Source: CAILZL01 sp035548495
GTDB lineage: Bacteria > Pseudomonadota > Gammaproteobacteria > Steroidobacterales > Steroidobacteraceae
NCBI GenBank assembly: GCA_035548495.1
Contig: DASZSV010000078.1
Location: 1 to 36,519, forward strand
DNA: 36,519 bases
Reading direction: 5' to 3'
Positions 32,928-36,519 of this stretch are shown here, piece by piece. Positions within the stretch are counted from its first letter, which is position 1. Each line of letters starts with the position of its first letter. The position numbers and the translations under genes were made by a program. The notes beneath the pieces were generated by a model. The model was not told the DNA's origin, did not search any database, and saw nothing but the letters and a program-made list of their open reading frames with translations.

Positions 32928-34394
32928 TCACTTCTCCTTCCCTGTCAGTATCGCTTCCAATCTTTCACGTCGCACATAGTTCTTCGAATTGAAAGACTCC
33001 GCCAGTGCAATCAACTGGTCATCGGATAAATTCTTGAACAGGTTGCAGTATTCCGGAACCATTGCTTCGGCAATGAGAATATGCCGTACCAGCAAATCGA
33101 TCTTCTGTTTCTGACCGAATGGAAACGGATCGTAGTCGCTGAATTCTTTTTTAAAGAGCTCTTCAACGGGGGTCATTACCGGAAGAATGTCCTTGTCCGT
33201 CGAGCCCCATGCGTCGGCGCCGAGACTTGCTTTCTTCTTCAGAAAATCCGCAACCAGTTTCATGTAGGGTGTATCCCTGTTTTGCCCCAGAATGGCTTGC
33301 AGCCCAAGGTCTTTATACAACCAGATGCACCAGCTGACTTTGTAATTGTCGTAGTTGGCCAGTTGATCTTTCAACAAGTTGTAACGCATGTTGTCTTTCG
33401 CGGGATCGCCTGTGTACACGGGTCCGAATTCGCCCACCCAGATCGGCACCTTGTGCTTGAACATGAATGCGCTGCGTTTCAGAAAATCCTGTTCGACGAC
33501 ATCGCGATCATAGTATTTGCCGCGCGACATGCCGGGATAATCGCCGCCATCGATAAAACCCGGTCCGGCGTAGTCGTGATTGGTGTACACCACGTTGTCC
33601 CATATCTCGGTGAACATGTCGAAGTCGGTGGCATAGCGGTTGCCTTCGAGAAAGATGATGTGATGCGGATCAATCTTGCGGATGGCATCGAATAAACGTT
33701 TGTAATAGGGAAAAATCTTTTCACCGGACGGGTCAGCCGGTTCATTGATCAGGTCGTATCCAGCAACCCAGGGTTCATTCCTGTAATGTTCGGCCAGCGC
33801 CTGCCACAGTTGCACACCGCGATCCTGGAAATCCCTGTAGTCCCACAACAATGCTTTATGGGTTGGATTGTCGCTGTGCCAGTGCTGATTCTGGAAACCC
33901 GGCAGCGCATGCAGATCTATGATGGTATAGATTTGATGCTGCTTGCAGAAGTCAATGACGCGATCAAGATACGCAAACGCTTCCGGCCTGATCACGCCGG
34001 GATTCATGTCATCTTCGAACAGATGATAGTTGATGGGAATGCGCACCAGATTCAGCCCCAGGCTGTGAATGTATTCGGCATCCTCTTCGGTAAAGTAGTT
34101 TTTATAAAACGTCTGGAAGAACAAATCATAGCGTCGCTGACCGAGCACCTTCAGCAAGCCTTCACGCACTGCCTGCTCGTTGGCAGGAAAACCATCGATG
34201 AAGTTTTCCATGTGCAACATGCCGCCCAATCCGAACCCGCGCAGATAAACCGTATCACCTTGCTGGTTGACGATATGATCGCCGGACACCTTCAGCCGGT
34301 GTTCATTATTTGATGTCTGATTCTGAACAGCCATTGCAACCCCTGTAAACAACAAAAGCAGCAGCGCAATAATTGATTTCTTGAATACGCGCAT
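32928..34394 (-). CDS. Secreted glycoside hydrolase family 5 enzyme (cellulase/glucanase-like)
   Basis: A 488-aa exported enzyme with a signal peptide (MRVFKKSIIALLLLLFTGVA). The GH5 TIM barrel shows LNLVRIPINYHLFE with Arg118, acid/base Glu218 in YDLINEPAD, a conserved His-containing YTNHDY, and nucleophile Glu322 in IWVGEFGPV. A C-terminal region of about 90 residues after the barrel is helical and unrecognised (IALAESFNSKNYVRRERLEAIL). The start has GGAGAG six bases upstream. Likely substrate is a beta-glucan, possibly complementing the GH9 enzyme; the exact subfamily cannot be told. Confidence 0.92.
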   Translation of the reverse strand: MRVFKKSIIALLLLLFTGVAMAVQNQTSNNEHRLKVSGDHIVNQQGDTVYLRGFGLGGMLHMENFIDGFPANEQAVREGLLKVLGQRRYDLFFQTFYKNYFTEEDAEYIHSLGLNLVRIPINYHLFEDDMNPGVIRPEAFAYLDRVIDFCKQHQIYTIIDLHALPGFQNQHWHSDNPTHKALLWDYRDFQDRGVQLWQALAEHYRNEPWVAGYDLINEPADPSGEKIFPYYKRLFDAIRKIDPHHIIFLEGNRYATDFDMFTEIWDNVVYTNHDYAGPGFIDGGDYPGMSRGKYYDRDVVEQDFLKRSAFMFKHKVPIWVGEFGPVYTGDPAKDNMRYNLLKDQLANYDNYKVSWCIWLYKDLGLQAILGQNRDTPYMKLVADFLKKKASLGADAWGSTDKDILPVMTPVEELFKKEFSDYDPFPFGQKQKIDLLVRHILIAEAMVPEYCNLFKNLSDDQLIALAESFNSKNYVRRERLEAILTGKEK

Positions 34395-34570
34395 GAAACT
34401 CTCCGGCTTGATGTGTCATGTTGCCGCTGATCCGGAAGGCCGGACAAGAGTACTGAGCATAGTACGTCCACTTATCAGCAGCAAGCGGCGAGAAAGACAG
34501 CGCAATGAATCAGAGTTGAATTGACTGCAATCAGGATGGCGTTGCGAACAACGGTCCAGGCGATGCGCAA

Positions 34571-35866
34571 TTACGTCGCCTGACTGCGCTGTTCCTGAGC
34601 CAGTGCCACTTCGTTGCGCGCCTGTTGTGCATAGTGTTTCAGATCAAGGCGTCGCATGGCTGTGGTCATGCCGGTGGTATCCAGTATCTGGCCATGCATG
34701 AAGTCCATGATCTTGTGACTTTGTGCCATGGCATCCTGATAACCCAGTTCGATCAATTCGCGCGTAAAGGCGCTCTGGAACATGATGTAACTCATCAATT
34801 CACTGCCGCTGGTGTTCAACGCGCCCATGGATCGCAACAACACCCGCAGGCTGCGCGGCAGACAACTGACATGCCGGCGCGCGATTTCGGAAATGTCCTT
34901 GCTCGGCATCAGCACCAGCATTTCAATGGCGCGCATTTTCACACCATTGATTTCAACCGGTCCCATCTGCTTGACGATACGATTGATCTGCGACATGCGT
35001 TCATAGTCGGCATACAGACCGTCGGAAAACAATGCGTCGAGCATGTAGCCGAAAATCTGGCCGAAGCTGGGACCACGCACCGGTACAAAAGAATGTTGTT
35101 TGTCACCGGTACGCGTTGCAATGACAATGACGCGATCCGCGCCCAGATGAATGGCCGGGCTGAACGGCGATGACTGGCGCATGGAACCATCGCCGTAAAA
35201 TTCATTGCCCATGCTCACCGCAGGAAACAGAAACGGTACCGCCACACTGGCCATTAAATGATCAAGCGTAATGTTGGCCGGCTCACCGGCATGCCGTACG
35301 CGGGTCCATGAAGTTTTGTCGGCTCCGGCCTGAAAGAAAAATACCGAGCGTGAATTGCTGTAGCTTGCTGCGGAAATCGCCAGCGCATCCAGATAGCCCT
35401 CATCCAGCGCACGATCAATACGGGCAAAATCAAAATTGTTTTTAAGCAACGTACGCAGTGGCGCGTTATCCAGCAATGATGGCGGCGGCGGCAACAACCA
35501 GCCGCCGGAAATGGCAGCCAGCACCCAGCGCAGCCCACTGCGAATCATGGTAACCGCATCGGTATCAAACACCTGCGGCACCTCAAAATTGCGCCACACT
35601 CTTTCCAGATTGCCCACCGCCACCTTGTAACGATGCGCGAATATCGCCAGCGCCGTGGCATTGATGGCACCGGCCGAAGTGCCCACTACAATCGGAAAGG
35701 GATTGCTGGAACGGGCCGGCAATAGATCGGACATGGCCTTGAGCACGCCAATCTGATAGGCGGCGCGCGCGCCGCCACCCGGCAATATCAGCCCGATTTT
35801 GCCGGCAGATACGGATTGTTCGGTAGACTGCGTCACATCATCCAGCCTTTTGCTTGATCCAGTCAC
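34571..35866 (-). CDS. Patatin-like phospholipase
   Basis: A 431-aa Ser-Asp dyad lipid hydrolase. The oxyanion loop PGGGARAAYQIG is at 29-40, nucleophile Ser64 in VVGTSAGAINA and Asp226 in FYGDGSMRQ. The C-terminal part, from about 330, is helical and typical of bacterial patatin-like proteins; there is no signal peptide. The in-frame start is GTG 35866 directly after a stop; GTG 35836, with AAAAGG nine bases upstream, is an attractive alternative that shortens the protein by ten residues. It probably acts on phospholipids or lysophospholipids; no neighbour suggests a pathway. Confidence 0.9.
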   Translation of the reverse strand: MTGSSKRLDDVTQSTEQSVSAGKIGLILPGGGARAAYQIGVLKAMSDLLPARSSNPFPIVVGTSAGAINATALAIFAHRYKVAVGNLERVWRNFEVPQVFDTDAVTMIRSGLRWVLAAISGGWLLPPPPSLLDNAPLRTLLKNNFDFARIDRALDEGYLDALAISAASYSNSRSVFFFQAGADKTSWTRVRHAGEPANITLDHLMASVAVPFLFPAVSMGNEFYGDGSMRQSSPFSPAIHLGADRVIVIATRTGDKQHSFVPVRGPSFGQIFGYMLDALFSDGLYADYERMSQINRIVKQMGPVEINGVKMRAIEMLVLMPSKDISEIARRHVSCLPRSLRVLLRSMGALNTSGSELMSYIMFQSAFTRELIELGYQDAMAQSHKIMDFMHGQILDTTGMTTAMRRLDLKHYAQQARNEVALAQEQRSQAT

Positions 35867-36050
35867 TCATGTTCATCATGGTTAAACCATTCACGGCATC
35901 GTGGATACCCATGACATGAGCCGCTTGATTGAAGATTAAAATGCCCGCCCCCGGTCTCATGCAGACCGCAACATCGAGTACTTTATCAATTGCCCTGACA
36001 GGCAACATTATTACACTCCATTGACACCATTCCACAACAGGCTCATTGTC

Positions 36051-36519
36051 ATGAAGACCCTACTCTCTATTAGCGTCCTTTTTCTCATGTTCTTAAGCAG
36101 GGCATATGCGGCAACCGCACCGGCCGTCGGCGAGATGGCCCCAGATTTTCGCCTGCAGGATAGTACCGGGCAGTGGCATGCCTTGTCCGATTATCGCGGC
36201 AAATGGGTGGCGCTGTACTTTTATCCCAAGGATGGAACCCCCGGTTGCACCACCGAAGCCTGCGAATTCCGCGACAACGTTTTCGCCTTTCACGATGCCA
36301 ATGCAGTGATTGTCGGCATCAGTGTGGACGATGTGGATGACCACAAGAAGTTTGCCGAAAAGCACAGCCTTCCTTTTACACTGCTGGCCGATGTCAATCA
36401 GCAAGTGTGCAAAACCTATGGCGTGCTCAGTTCATTTCTTGGCTGGCACTTCGCCAGCCGCCAGACTTTTCTGATCGACCCCACCGGTCATATCGTCAAG
36501 CACTACGACAAAGTGGACC
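36051..36519 (+). CDS. Exported Bcp/PrxQ-type peroxiredoxin (partial, right end beyond window)
   Basis: 156 codons are visible before the window ends, with no stop reached. A signal peptide is clear: MKTLLSISVLFLMFLSRAYA, likely cut after AYA. The mature part starts VGEMAPDFRLQDSTG. The peroxidatic Cys66 is in DGTPGCTTEACEFRD, with a second Cys71 five residues on, as in 2-Cys atypical PrxQ/Bcp enzymes. A later TYGVLSSFLGWHFASRQTFL matches the family. It reduces hydroperoxides, here presumably in the periplasm, whereas E. coli Bcp is cytoplasmic. ATG 36051 begins the signal sequence. Confidence 0.92.
   Translation, partial: MKTLLSISVLFLMFLSRAYAATAPAVGEMAPDFRLQDSTGQWHALSDYRGKWVALYFYPKDGTPGCTTEACEFRDNVFAFHDANAVIVGISVDDVDDHKKFAEKHSLPFTLLADVNQQVCKTYGVLSSFLGWHFASRQTFLIDPTGHIVKHYDKVD

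Noticed and set aside
35838..36035. 65-codon minus-strand frame upstream of the patatin-like gene
   Set aside because: It overlaps the patatin start by 29 bp, lacks a ribosome site and resembles nothing known. A leader peptide is possible but unsupported.

Overview
The window is chromosomal DNA of a gammaproteobacterium with moderately high GC. The gene order dapF - DUF484 gene - xerC - hslV - hslU, the hemC-hemD-hemX-hemY cluster and a yqjD/yqjE/yqjK-type trio are all gammaproteobacterial. Carbohydrate-active secreted enzymes and several families of short dispersed repeats suggest a free-living lineage related to Xanthomonadales, Nevskiales or Steroidobacterales. That placement is inference; no rRNA or tRNA gene is visible. 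No phage, plasmid or CRISPR module was seen.

Layout. 1-4063 (minus strand): diaminopimelate epimerase, a DUF484 protein, recombinase XerC, and the HslV/HslU protease, with HslU running off the left edge. 4247-7180 (plus): an orphan xylose-type sugar-binding protein, an orphan ParA-like ATPase and a membrane-anchored two-domain protein. 7314-14277 (minus): a small secreted DUF6174-like protein, then the haem block read as AI-2E permease - hemC - hemD // hemX - hemY - atypical SDR. The // marks a 414-bp gap holding a 170-bp MITE-like element. 14420-18803 (plus): YqjD-, YqjE- and YqjK-like envelope proteins, then an HlyD adaptor, MacB/FtsX-type permease and ATPase forming an ABC exporter. 18824-19797: divergent YchJ-like and SET-domain genes.

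19.8-24.5 kb is the most irregular part. It holds a GIY-YIG-like nuclease gene, a 468-bp partial second copy of it that includes its upstream palindromic repeat, a decayed third fragment, a four-repeat COG4705 membrane protein, an S9 peptidase, and a separated fragment of that peptidase's 3' end. It looks like a locus of repeated duplication and deletion.

24.5-36.5 kb is mainly transport and polysaccharide metabolism: a small K+-channel-like protein, a Tat-exported Gfo/Idh/MocA oxidoreductase coupled to a secreted beta-propeller protein, a secreted GH9 enzyme, an MgtE Mg2+ channel, an AT-rich membrane protein, a secreted GH5 enzyme, a patatin-like lipase, and the start of an exported peroxiredoxin. 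GH9, GH5, the propeller protein and the oxidoreductase could together serve extracytoplasmic beta-glucan breakdown.

Three families of short repeats recur in the gaps: GA/CT-rich hairpins, pieces like CTTCGACAGGCTCA, and pieces like TTCCCG...CGGGAATGAC. In two places they separate genes that would be expected to sit close together (hslV/hslU, and adaptor/permease).
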